This document shows, piece after piece, positions 8,328 to 16,052 of a DNA stretch of 64,000 nt. Each line of letters opens with the position of its first letter. Within the stretch, counting starts at the first letter, position 1. The position numbers and the translations under genes were made by a program. The notes beneath the pieces are model-generated. The model did no database searches. It had not been told where the DNA came from and was given only the letters and a program-made list of their open reading frames with translations. The DNA comes from Psychromonas sp030397575 (GTDB lineage: Bacteria > Pseudomonadota > Gammaproteobacteria > Enterobacterales > Psychromonadaceae). The stretch is taken from the NCBI RefSeq assembly GCF_046250175.1, contig NZ_CP176468.1; one strand, written 5' to 3'.

Positions 8328-8345
8328 TTATAAGGTGAGGCCTAT

Positions 8346-9104
8346 ATGTCAAATACGCTAAGTTGTTTTACCTGTGAAGCAGATATCCCACTTGAGATGC
8401 CTTTACTTGAGCATATTGATAATGTAGATGAGATGCTCAATGCTGCTCAAACCATAAAAGAGTGCCAGCGTTTATTAGATAAAGCAGGCATTAATGTAGT
8501 AAGTGAATTACTTAAAGGGCAGGGCACTTTTTATCAGTTAAATCACTACCCTGAACAAGATGTTTATGATGATGAATCTCATTGTCAGTATTATTATCAT
8601 AATCATAGAGGCGTAGAAGGGGAACACGGTCATTTTCATACCTTTATACGCTCTCCTGGTATTCCTGAGTCGATAAAACCAATGAGTGGGTTGATGCAAT
8701 CTGAGCCTTGGCCATCGGGTGAGAATGCGCTTGCTCATTTTGTTTGTATTTCAATGGATGATGAAGGTTTACCAATAGGTTTATTTGCTATCAACCGTTG
8801 GGTCTGTGCACAAACATGGTATTCAGCTGAAGATACGATTGCGCTATTAGATCGGTTTTATATTGATCATGCTTACCCTAACTTGGTGGTGAACCAATGG
8901 TTAACGGCTATGTTTGTATTATTCAGGCCTTATATTGTGGCGTTATTAAGACACAGAGATAAAGTCATTGCATTAAGGCAAGTAAACAATCCTGATGTTG
9001 ATGTATTGGAAGACCGTGAGTTAGATGTAACAGGTTCATTTACTATTACAGTTGAGCAGTGGGTAGCACAATTAAATACGCTATTAGAGTATAAAGAGGG
9101 ATAA
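8346..9104 (+). CDS. Conserved protein of unknown function with a His-rich motif (DUF6969-like)
   Basis: This 252-residue soluble protein has no signal peptide. Near the N-terminus it has CFTC (C7, C10). The striking segment is HNHRGVEGEHGHFHTF, with H85, H87, H94, H96 and H98, preceded by H67, H79 and C80, and followed by FVCISMDDEGLPIGLFAINRWVC and a VNQWLTAMFVLFRPYI segment. I recall this pattern from an uncharacterised proteobacterial family, possibly DUF6969, but cannot confirm the number. The histidines look like metal ligands. The ribosome site AAGGTGAGG is strong. It sits 91 bp downstream of the Cys-repeat peptide in the same direction, so a functional pair is likely. Which reaction it performs, if any, is unknown. 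Confidence 0.65.
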   Translation: MSNTLSCFTCEADIPLEMPLLEHIDNVDEMLNAAQTIKECQRLLDKAGINVVSELLKGQGTFYQLNHYPEQDVYDDESHCQYYYHNHRGVEGEHGHFHTFIRSPGIPESIKPMSGLMQSEPWPSGENALAHFVCISMDDEGLPIGLFAINRWVCAQTWYSAEDTIALLDRFYIDHAYPNLVVNQWLTAMFVLFRPYIVALLRHRDKVIALRQVNNPDVDVLEDRELDVTGSFTITVEQWVAQLNTLLEYKEG

Positions 9105-9163
9105 ATACCTTCCATTAAAAAGAGCATAAAGTGATGCCTTCATGCTCGTGTCTGTTAATTTTC

Positions 9164-9625
9164 TTAAAATATAAGTTTATCTTGTATTTGCTCTACAAAA
9201 TGAATTAACCCTGCTTCATCGACTTCGTTAAAACGGTCTGTTACAGGGCTATCAATGTCTAATACAGCGATTGTTTTACCTTGGTTGTTAATCGGCACTA
9301 CGATTTCAGATTGGCTTGCTGCGTCACAGGCAATATGCCCTGGAAATTCATGCACATCTGCTATGCGCTGTGTGGTATTAGTGCTGAATGCTTTACCACA
9401 AACTCCTTTATCTAATTCAATACGTACACAAGCAACATTCCCCTGAAAAGGGCCTAGTACGAGTTGTTGCTCTTTGTAGAGGTAAAACCCTACCCAGTTA
9501 ATATTGTCTAAGCTGCTGTTCAGTAGCGCACTTAAATTAGATAGATTGGCGATCAGATCTTTTTCATCTTCAATTAGCGCAACGGCTTGTTTTGTTAATG
9601 AATGGTAATCAGCTAATGTTTTCAT
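9164..9625 (-). CDS. msrC: Free methionine-(R)-sulfoxide reductase (GAF domain)
   Basis: fRMsr reduces free L-methionine-(R)-sulfoxide in the cytoplasm with thioredoxin-linked electrons. The 153-residue protein is one GAF domain and aligns well from memory with E. coli MsrC: NWVGFYLYKEQQLVLGPFQG, then three conserved cysteines C66 (VACVRI), C76 (GVCGKAF) and C100 (GHIACDAAS), the catalytic and resolving set. It then has SEIVVPI and VLDIDSP. It stands alone on the minus strand and converges with the unknown gene at 8346. It is part of the oxidative-stress equipment seen elsewhere in the window. Confidence 0.93.
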   Translation of the reverse strand: MKTLADYHSLTKQAVALIEDEKDLIANLSNLSALLNSSLDNINWVGFYLYKEQQLVLGPFQGNVACVRIELDKGVCGKAFSTNTTQRIADVHEFPGHIACDAASQSEIVVPINNQGKTIAVLDIDSPVTDRFNEVDEAGLIHFVEQIQDKLIF

Positions 9626-9732
9626 TTATACCTGCTATATCGGTTGAGATTATTTACTCAGTATCAGGCTTTATTCTCTTAAATAAAATAGATAGTTAAG
9701 AGAATTTACTGTTTTTTTAAATTATTTTATTT

Positions 9733-9751
9733 TTTGCACAGTATTTGCACA
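9733..9751 (+). promoter_or_regulatory. 11-bp-spaced direct repeat, candidate OmpR-family regulator site
   Basis: TTTGCACA at 9733-9740 recurs at 9744-9751, an 11-bp period. Response regulators of the OmpR/PhoB family, to which the BaeR-like protein at 12149 belongs, typically bind tandem direct repeats with this spacing. The site ends 50 bp before the EF-hand gene, around the expected promoter. The regulator assignment is inference. Confidence 0.4.
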
Positions 9752-9801
9752 TTCTGTTGTTATTGTTCTGACGAAATTTAAACCTTATAGGATTTTTTGA
9801 A

Positions 9802-10092
9802 ATGAAAAATAGTTCAAACATATTACTGGCTTTAGTAATGTCTGTGGGTGTTATGAGTCAAAGTTACGCTGCCGATTCTGATCAAGGTCGACCTGAAGGC
9901 GGTCCTCAAGGTGGTCCGCCACAATTTTCTTCTGTTGATACTAATGGTGATGGTGAGCTTACTTTTGAAGAGTTTTCTGCTCAAGAAATTCCCCATGGTG
10001 ATCACCAAACTGTATTTGATGACATGGATTCAGATGGTAACGGCGTAGTGAGTGAAAATGAGTTTACTAGTTTTAAACCACCTCGTCAGTAA
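9802..10092 (+). CDS. Exported EF-hand calcium-binding protein
   Basis: The 96-residue protein has a signal peptide (about 1-23, cleavage near SYA-AD), a Gly/Pro-rich linker (GRPEGGPQGGPPQF) and two canonical EF-hand loops, D46-E57 (DTNGDGELTFEE) and D76-E87 (DSDGNGVVSENE), with Asp/Asn at positions 1, 3 and 5 and Glu at 12. It should bind Ca2+ in the periplasm. It lies upstream of a BaeS/BaeR-like two-component system in the same direction and has a direct repeat in its promoter region, so it may be a target or accessory sensor of that system; this is inference. AGGA lies upstream of the ATG. Confidence 0.85.
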   Translation: MKNSSNILLALVMSVGVMSQSYAADSDQGRPEGGPQGGPPQFSSVDTNGDGELTFEEFSAQEIPHGDHQTVFDDMDSDGNGVVSENEFTSFKPPRQ

Positions 10093-10566
10093 GCTTAAAA
10101 TAAATGATATAGCGAGCATTCTATTTATGACGTTAGTGCATATCGATTCGTTATCTCAGCAACAGTTTTTCTAAACATAGATTTTTCTAAGCTTAGGAAT
10201 AAAGGTACTTTCCATTTCGACCTTAACGGAAAGCAATAATAATAATAACCCATTTATGTGGCCAAGGGACATAAGATCCTCGTCATGTAAAGTAAGCTAG
10301 TCGTAAATATTTATATTAGCTTATATAAATGGGATTTAAAGTGGGTAATTTGATCTATATTATTTTGATACAGGTAGTATAAATCATTCTATAAACCCGT
10401 TAGTGTATCAATAAGCTAACGGGTTTAGTTTTTTGTACAATAGGTAACATCGACTCTAGTTTCTCTCGCCCTCTGCTCTATCATTCTGTATGTTATTAAA
10501 ATATTGGTCCTATTTGTTATTAACGCAATGAATTTAATACCTGTTACACAAGCATGAGATACCTCC
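10093..10566. other. Intergenic region with a strong terminator
   Basis: About 470 bp separate the EF-hand gene from the histidine kinase. No ORF is convincing. A clear terminator is at 10393-10435. The 300 bp between the EF-hand stop and that terminator are either a long 3' untranslated region or an unrecognised small RNA; I see only minor hairpins there. Confidence 0.4.
10393..10435 (+). terminator. Terminator between EF-hand gene and histidine kinase
   Basis: The 11-bp stem AAACCCGTTAG / CTAACGGGTTT with a 12-base loop is followed by AGTTTTTT. It isolates the kinase gene from the upstream EF-hand transcript. Confidence 0.8.
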
Positions 10567-12012
10567 ATGAAAATACATAATAAATTATTCCTCGTTTTTT
10601 TCGGCTTTAGTCTTGTGCTGGTAACTGCGTTAGTTTTATTAATACAATGGAGTATTGGTAAGGGGATTGTTGAGTATGTTAATAGCAAGGAGGTTGAGTC
10701 ATTAAAGCCCTTGATTACTGAGCTTCAAAATGAATATCAAAAAAATAATAATTGGAATGGCATACAGGGCAGAAATAGATATTTTGGACATCTATTATTT
10801 TTATATTCTCAAGGGCTAGAGCCACAAATTCAACCTCCTCTTTATGAACCAAAAAACAATACCAGATTACCAAGAGCAGATAAGTTTGTGTCTCCTTCAG
10901 AAAGAAGGCGTCCCCCTCCAGTTGATTTGAATGAAGGTTATGCACTGTTCGATGCTAATGACGTTATTATTGTTGGGCACTATATTGAAGGCATAGATTA
11001 CAATCGAATGGCTATTGTCGTTGACCAGGTTAATATTGGTTGGTTAATGATCCCTAAACGTAAACAGCTAACTGATGGCTTCGAATTAGACTTTTTCGAG
11101 CAACAGCAAAGTTATTTATGGTTGATTGCATTAATTACCATGGTATTGGTTATTTTGATTACGCAGCCATTAGCGAGGCATTTAGCTGAGCCTATCAAAA
11201 AAATTATTTTAGGTATGCATAAACTTACCCAAGGTAATTATCAGCAGAATATCGATGTCAAAAGAAAAGATGAGCTAGGTGAACTGGGCCGAGATTTTAA
11301 TGAACTAGCACTCACACTTTATGAAAATGAAAGTGCTCGTAAGCGTTGGCTAGCAAATATTTCACATGAATTACGCACCCCTGTTGCTATTTTAAGAGGT
11401 GAGTTAGAAGCGATCTTAGATGGGGTGAGAGCGTTAGAAAAACAAAATATAGAATCAGCAAATGATGAGGTAAAACACTTACAGCATTTGATTGATGACC
11501 TACACCTGTTAACCAGCGCTGACATCGGCGGTATGCATTACCGTAAACAAAGCCTCGATATTGGTCTTTGGTTAGAATCTGAAGTGCCTAAATATACCAG
11601 TTATCTTGCAGATGCCAATATTAAACTAGAAGTCGACAAACAGTCTGGAGAGTACTTAGCGTTTGTGGATACCACTCGTTTATGCCAACTGTTTGAAAAT
11701 ATCATGTGCAATTGTATTAAGTACTCGATGGCTAGTTTAGTCAGGTTATCATGGGAGGTGATAACCGATGAACAACAAAAGCATATGCGTATCGAAGTCG
11801 AAGATAATGGTGTTGGTGTAGCTGAACATCACTTAATGCATCTTTTTGAATCTTTATACCGTGTTGAAAATTCGAGAAACCGACAAACGGGTGGATCTGG
11901 ATTAGGTTTATCGATTTGTGCGCATATTGTTAGTGCACATCAGGGGAAAATTAAGGCTGCTAAAGCAAAACTAGGTGGTTTGGCTGTTATTATCGAGTTG
12001 CCCTTGGAATAA
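10567..12012 (+). CDS. baeS: Envelope-stress sensor histidine kinase, BaeS-like
   Basis: The inner-membrane sensor kinase has 481 residues: TM1 at about 7-27, a periplasmic sensor region to about 175, TM2 at about 180-200, a HAMP domain (PLARHLAEPIKKIILGMHKL), the H-box ANISHELRTPVAILRGELEA with phospho-acceptor H267, and an ATPase domain with the N-box (LFENIMCNCIKYS), DNGVGV and GGSGLGLSI. The line-up with E. coli BaeS (ISHELRTPLAVLRGELEAIQDGVR, VDDLHQL, GSRNRASGGSGLGL) is strong. In E. coli BaeSR responds to envelope-toxic compounds and drives efflux and spy expression. The Pro-rich sensor segment SERRRPPPVD is distinctive. The start has only a weak ribosome site. The BaeR-like regulator follows after 136 bp. 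Confidence 0.88.
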   Translation: MKIHNKLFLVFFGFSLVLVTALVLLIQWSIGKGIVEYVNSKEVESLKPLITELQNEYQKNNNWNGIQGRNRYFGHLLFLYSQGLEPQIQPPLYEPKNNTRLPRADKFVSPSERRRPPPVDLNEGYALFDANDVIIVGHYIEGIDYNRMAIVVDQVNIGWLMIPKRKQLTDGFELDFFEQQQSYLWLIALITMVLVILITQPLARHLAEPIKKIILGMHKLTQGNYQQNIDVKRKDELGELGRDFNELALTLYENESARKRWLANISHELRTPVAILRGELEAILDGVRALEKQNIESANDEVKHLQHLIDDLHLLTSADIGGMHYRKQSLDIGLWLESEVPKYTSYLADANIKLEVDKQSGEYLAFVDTTRLCQLFENIMCNCIKYSMASLVRLSWEVITDEQQKHMRIEVEDNGVGVAEHHLMHLFESLYRVENSRNRQTGGSGLGLSICAHIVSAHQGKIKAAKAKLGGLAVIIELPLE

Positions 12013-12148
12013 TATAAGAGAAAGAATACTTGTTTGGCACTCAGGTTAATCTTGTATTATTTGATATCTATTTCTACTTATTTAACCCTAATTTTACTTA
12101 CTTAGAGTTAGGGTTATATTAGATTGAGGTTATTTAAAGGAGTTACCA

Positions 12149-12823
12149 GTGGCAAGTTCAATTTTGATTGTGGAAGATGAAATAAAGTTAGCTCATTTAC
12201 TCGGTGACTACTTTAAATTGACTGAGTATGTACCACATCTTATTCACGATGGTAATCAAGTTGTTGAGTGGGTGAAAGCCTATCAGCCTAGCGTTATCTT
12301 ATTAGATCTTATGTTACCCGGAACAGACGGAATCACACTATGTAAAGCGATCAGAGCTTTCTCTGATGTACCAATTTTAATGGTGACGGCGAAAGTGGAT
12401 GAATTGGATCGACTGCTCGGTTTAGAGTTAGGTGCCGATGATTATATCTGTAAGCCTTTCAGTCCAAGGGAAGTAGTGGCTCGAGTTAAAACGGTCATGA
12501 GAAGAGTACAAAGTCATCATACGCTTGCTTCTCCTGGCTTCTCTCTTGATGAAAACCGTCTTGTTGCTGTTTTTAATGGCACGGAAACGTCGTTAACCTC
12601 TGTTGAATTTCAATTAATTAAACGTTTGGCAAATAAACCGAATCGCATTTTTACTCGTGAGCAGTTAATGCAGAATATGTATTCAGATGATCGTATTGTA
12701 AATAACCGTACAATCGATAGCCATATTAAGAAATTAAGAAAGAAGTTGATTGATATTACTCTGGGTGAGGATTTAATTCAGTCGGTGTATGGAGCAGGGT
12801 ACCGTTTAGTTTTACCTGACTAA
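12149..12823 (+). CDS. baeR: Response regulator, OmpR/BaeR family
   Basis: The 224-residue protein has an N-terminal receiver domain with acidic pocket E9/D10, phospho-acceptor D53 (ILLDLMLPGTDG) and a Lys near 102 (ADDYICKPFSP). A C-terminal winged helix follows with FTREQLMQNMYSDDRIVNNRTIDSHIKKLRKKL. ICKPFSPREVVARVKT is nearly identical to BaeR from memory. Translation starts at GTG 12149, preceded by an ideal AAGGAG. It is the cognate partner of the kinase at 10567. An insertion sequence begins 91 bp after its stop. Confidence 0.92.
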   Translation: MASSILIVEDEIKLAHLLGDYFKLTEYVPHLIHDGNQVVEWVKAYQPSVILLDLMLPGTDGITLCKAIRAFSDVPILMVTAKVDELDRLLGLELGADDYICKPFSPREVVARVKTVMRRVQSHHTLASPGFSLDENRLVAVFNGTETSLTSVEFQLIKRLANKPNRIFTREQLMQNMYSDDRIVNNRTIDSHIKKLRKKLIDITLGEDLIQSVYGAGYRLVLPD

Positions 12824-12914
12824 CAGGCAAGAAAAGCGAGCCGACACCGCTATTTATACAGGTTTATGCGTTAACCTGAATTGATATTAACTAATTATAA
12901 ATATCATAAGATAA

Positions 12915-14375
12915 AAAAATACCCGCACGAAGGCTAATGCCGATCAGTTAAGAGAAATTAGTTGATTTTTAGCTGAAGAAGATCAAAATCCTATGACTCA
13001 AAAGGTCATGGGATTTTTTATGGAACTTTCAGAAGCACTCGCTCGCACTTCGATTAATCGTCTTACCGAATTCTCCTCACTATCAGATATCTTAGTGCCT
13101 GATATTATTGAATCCTGTCTCCAATCTAACGGTGTCGCGACGTTAAGGAAACGAAAGCTTCCTATGGATGCTATGATCTGGGCTGTTGTAGGTATGTCAC
13201 TTTTTAGGACAGAATCTGTCCGCCAGCTTATTAACAAACTCGATATTGTACTCCCTCAAGAAGTCGATTACGTCGCAAGAAGCGCAATAACACAAGCTCG
13301 TAAAAAATTAGGTAGCCATGTCGTCAAAGATGTTTTTCATCAAACAGCGATGATATGGCATAAACGTGCCGAGCACCCACAGTGGTGTGGGCTCAATTTG
13401 TATGGTGTTGATGGGGTTGTTTGGCGAACACCAGACACAAAAAAAAACAGTGCGGTCTTCTCGCGGTCAGCTAATAAATCTTATGAGTCCTCTTACCCAC
13501 AAGTTCGTATGGTCTGTATGATGGAATTAAGTAGTCACCTTATATTGAACAGTGCTTTTGACAGTGTTGCTGAAAGTGAAATGAATTTAGCTGCCCATTT
13601 AATTGATGGGATACCAGAAAATAGTCTGACCTTATTCGATAAAGGCTTTTACTCGCTAGGCTTATTGTATGATTGGCTACAAAAAGGAAAAAATACACAC
13701 TGGCTACTGCCATTAAAGAAAGGCACTCAATATGAGTTGGTAAGAAGTCTAGGCAGACAATATAAACTGGTACGTATAGCAACAACACCTCAAGCGAGAA
13801 AAAAGCGCCCTCATTTACCGACGCATATTGAAGCAAGACTCGTCACACGGAGTATCAAAGGAAAAGAAGTAAAAATACTTACGTCAATGACAGATCATAT
13901 GGCTTACCCTAGTGCTGAAATTGTTGATTTATATACGCACCGTTGGGAAATAGAATTAGGTTACCGTGAAATGAAGCAACATATGCTTGAAAGTCGTTTT
14001 ACGTTACGCAGCAATCTTCCTGAGCTAATTCATCAAGAATTATGGGGTGTTTTACTCGCTTACAATTTAATTCGTTACAAAATGATATTGATGGCGAAAT
14101 CGCTTAAGGGTGTTTTTGCGAATCAATTAAGCTTTAGAGACGCGTCTTCCCACATCATTCATACACTCACTATGATGCCGTTATATGCGCCTGGCAATGT
14201 GCCGAAGATAATTATTGATATAGAAAGAAATGCAAAGCAATTTAAGTTAGAGGGGAGGAGAGAACGAAGTTATCCAAGGTGTTTAAAATCATCTAAAAAT
14301 AGATACCCTGTAGCTAAAAGTAAATATGCCGTTCACCTTAAGTGAACGGCATTACGCACGAAGGCGGGTATTTTT
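12915..14375 (+). mobile_element. IS4-family insertion sequence
   Basis: The 1461-bp element has terminal repeats beginning AAAAATACCCGC at 12915 and, on the complementary strand, at 14375. Inner parts also match (TAATGCCG), while the intervening 8-9 bases are ACGAAGGC on one side and CTTCGTGCG on the other. One transposase gene fills it. The flanks ATAAGATAA and ATAACATTA resemble a 9-bp duplication with two differences, so the target duplication is not clean. It separates a BaeR-like gene from rplI and ends only 24 bp from the rplI stop codon. Confidence 0.85.
12993..14345 (+). CDS. IS4-family transposase
   Basis: The DDE transposase has 450 residues and appears intact. An N-terminal domain carries the GMSLFR segment. 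The catalytic core has the first Asp in LYGVDGVVWRTPDT (near residue 145), the second Asp in LFDKGFYS (near 213) and the IS4 signature YTHRWEIELGYREMKQHML (near 318-336), containing the Y-(2)-R-(3)-E-(6)-K pattern. It reads through nearly the entire element, and its stop codon lies within a hairpin (GCCGTTCAC / GTGAACGGC, 14328-14350) next to the right end. The upstream start at 12993 was taken; an internal ATG at 13020 is an alternative. The element could be active, since the frame is unbroken. Confidence 0.9.
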   Translation: MTQKVMGFFMELSEALARTSINRLTEFSSLSDILVPDIIESCLQSNGVATLRKRKLPMDAMIWAVVGMSLFRTESVRQLINKLDIVLPQEVDYVARSAITQARKKLGSHVVKDVFHQTAMIWHKRAEHPQWCGLNLYGVDGVVWRTPDTKKNSAVFSRSANKSYESSYPQVRMVCMMELSSHLILNSAFDSVAESEMNLAAHLIDGIPENSLTLFDKGFYSLGLLYDWLQKGKNTHWLLPLKKGTQYELVRSLGRQYKLVRIATTPQARKKRPHLPTHIEARLVTRSIKGKEVKILTSMTDHMAYPSAEIVDLYTHRWEIELGYREMKQHMLESRFTLRSNLPELIHQELWGVLLAYNLIRYKMILMAKSLKGVFANQLSFRDASSHIIHTLTMMPLYAPGNVPKIIIDIERNAKQFKLEGRRERSYPRCLKSSKNRYPVAKSKYAVHLK

Positions 14376-14399
14376 ATAACATTAAAGTGTTTTTACTGA

Positions 14400-14852
14400 T
14401 TACTCAGCTTCAACAACTTCAAGGTTGATAACTGCAGTTACGTCAGAGTGTACTGTAACAGTAATCTCGTAAGAACCAGTTAAACGTAAAGCGCCTTCAG
14501 GAAGACGAACTTCACTTTTAGCAACTTCTACACCAGCAGCAGTGATTGCATCAGCAATATCACGTGTACCGATTGAACCGAACAGTTTACCAGCATCACC
14601 AGCTTTAGAAGTGATAACAACCGCTTCTAATGCAGTAAGTGCTTCACCACGTGCTTGAGCAGCAGCTAGGTTAGCAGCTTGCTTAGCTTCTAGATCAGCA
14701 CGACGTGCTTCAAAAGCTTCTAAGTTAGCTTTGTTTGCTGGTACAGCTTTTTGCTGTGGGAAAAGGAAGTTACGTGCGTAACCTGCTTTAACATTTACTT
14801 TATCGCCAAGTTTACCAAGGTTAGCAACTGTATCTTGTAGGATAATTTCCAT
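14400..14852 (-). CDS. rplI: 50S ribosomal protein L9
   Basis: L9 is the elongated ribosomal protein at the base of the L1 stalk. It has 150 residues, against 149 in E. coli. The N-terminal domain MEIILQDTVANLGKLGDKV with VKAGYARNFLFP is typical, followed by the long central helix rich in Ala and Glu, and a C-terminal domain. It is last in the rpsF-priB-rpsR-rplI operon, 16 bp after rpsR. No terminator of its own is visible because the insertion sequence starts 24 bp beyond the stop. Confidence 0.97.
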   Translation of the reverse strand: MEIILQDTVANLGKLGDKVNVKAGYARNFLFPQQKAVPANKANLEAFEARRADLEAKQAANLAAAQARGEALTALEAVVITSKAGDAGKLFGSIGTRDIADAITAAGVEVAKSEVRLPEGALRLTGSYEITVTVHSDVTAVINLEVVEAE

Positions 14853-14868
14853 AATCTATAGCTCCTAT

Positions 14869-15096
14869 TTACTTGTGTAAATCTGTGTATGGTAAAAGTG
14901 ACAAGTAACGTGCACGTTTGATTGCGCGCGCTAATTGGCGTTGGTATTTTGCACTTGTGCCAGTAATACGGCTAGGTACGATTTTACCACTTTCAGTGAT
15001 GTAGTTTTTTAATGTAACAACGTCTTTGTAATCAATCTCAACAACATTTTCTGCTGTGAATCGACAGAATTTACGACGGCGGAAGTAACGAGCCAT
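14869..15096 (-). CDS. rpsR: 30S ribosomal protein S18
   Basis: S18 binds the 30S platform together with S6. It has 75 residues, the same as E. coli. The MARYFRRRKFCRF start and the conserved ITGTSAKYQRQLARAIKRAR segment are diagnostic. The single Cys in FCRF is typical of the zinc-independent form. The gene lies between priB (9 bp gap) and rplI (16 bp gap) in the conserved operon. Confidence 0.98.
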   Translation of the reverse strand: MARYFRRRKFCRFTAENVVEIDYKDVVTLKNYITESGKIVPSRITGTSAKYQRQLARAIKRARYLSLLPYTDLHK

Positions 15097-15105
15097 GGTA
15101 GTTCC

Positions 15106-15411
15106 TTAAATTTGTTCTATGTACTGAGCATGTAATACCAATTTACCAAGATTGCTCTTGTTTTGGTGGTAAGTGATAAAACCACTTACTTTAATTTTCA
15201 TGCCTTTCGATAATTTATTTTTCAACTGACTTGCTAATGGTCCACTTGTGACAATCGGCATATAGCACATTGCATTTCGTGGCAATCCAGCTTCTTCTTG
15301 CACTGAACGATGTTCTATCGTCAGATTACAGTGTTCCACGCCACTTGGGCTTGTTTTGTGTATCGGACTTTCGGTCACAATACCTGTAAGTTGCAAAAAG
15401 TTATCAGTCAC
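15106..15411 (-). CDS. priB: Primosomal replication protein N
   Basis: PriB is a dimeric OB-fold single-stranded DNA-binding protein that stabilises PriA-DNA complexes during replication restart. It has 101 residues, against 104 in E. coli. The family pattern LTGIVTESPIHKTSPSGVEH, then CNLTIEHRSVQEEAGLPRNA, then KGMKIKVSGFITYHQNKS is clear. It sits between rpsF and rpsR, its normal place in gammaproteobacteria, and ends 9 bp before rpsR. Confidence 0.95.
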   Translation of the reverse strand: MTDNFLQLTGIVTESPIHKTSPSGVEHCNLTIEHRSVQEEAGLPRNAMCYMPIVTSGPLASQLKNKLSKGMKIKVSGFITYHQNKSNLGKLVLHAQYIEQI

Positions 15412-15419
15412 TCAGTTTC

Positions 15420-15812
15420 TTATGCTTCAGCTTCAGCTGGTGCAGCTTCTGCTTCTGGGCGCGGAGCACGAGGAGCACGTTCAACACGTTCTTCTTTTGC
15501 TTTTGCTACTACAGATGCTTCAGTTACAGCAGTTTTAGTACGCATGATCATGTTGCGGATCACAGCATCGTTGAAACGGAAAGCAGTTTCCAAATCGTCG
15601 ATTACTTTTTGCTCAGCTTCAATGTTCATAAGAACGTAGTGTGCTTTGTGTAGTTTGTTGATTGGGTAAGCCAGTTGACGACGGCCCCAGTCTTCTAGAC
15701 GATGAACAGTACCAGCTGCTTCTGTGATAGAAGTAGTGTAACGCTCGATCATACCATTAACTTGTTCACTCTGATCTGGGTGAACCATAAATACGATTTC
15801 ATAATGACGCAT
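15420..15812 (-). CDS. rpsF: 30S ribosomal protein S6
   Basis: S6 pairs with S18 on the 30S platform. It has 130 residues. The MRHYEIVFMVHPDQSEQV start, EDWGRRQLAYPINKLHKAHY and the FRFNDAVIRNMIMR segment are diagnostic. The C-terminus is an acidic Ala/Glu-rich tail (about residues 108-130); in E. coli the S6 tail is the substrate of RimK polyglutamylation, but whether that applies here is unknown. It is the first gene of the operon, with a near-consensus promoter 99 bp upstream. Confidence 0.97.
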   Translation of the reverse strand: MRHYEIVFMVHPDQSEQVNGMIERYTTSITEAAGTVHRLEDWGRRQLAYPINKLHKAHYVLMNIEAEQKVIDDLETAFRFNDAVIRNMIMRTKTAVTEASVVAKAKEERVERAPRAPRPEAEAAPAEAEA

Positions 15813-15910
15813 ATAAAAATCGCTCCTTACGGGTTAGTAGCTTCATAAGTTGGCTCAGCCGTACCAAATAGAAGCAAGGAACAAAAAGGGTGGCTGATTT
15901 AAGGCGGCAA

Positions 15911-15939
15911 ATTGTACATTCTGCAATCAAACTGCGCAA
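15911..15939 (-). promoter_or_regulatory. Sigma-70 promoter of rpsF-priB-rpsR-rplI
   Basis: On the minus strand TTGCGC, 17 bp, then TACAAT. Spacing is ideal and the predicted start point leaves a leader of about 90 bases before the rpsF ATG, long enough for the S6:S18 feedback site known in this operon. Confidence 0.7.
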
Positions 15940-16052
15940 GCAATAAAGCTAATATATTTTAATCTTTATCGCTGAACTTTTCGTATTCGTTTGTATCTAT
16001 AGCTAAGCAAGCTAAAATAACAACTTCTATACTTATCAAAGAGTCGATTTAT

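Noticed and set aside
15310..15639. Plus-strand ORFs opposite priB/rpsF
   Set aside because: Shadows of conserved ribosomal operon genes.
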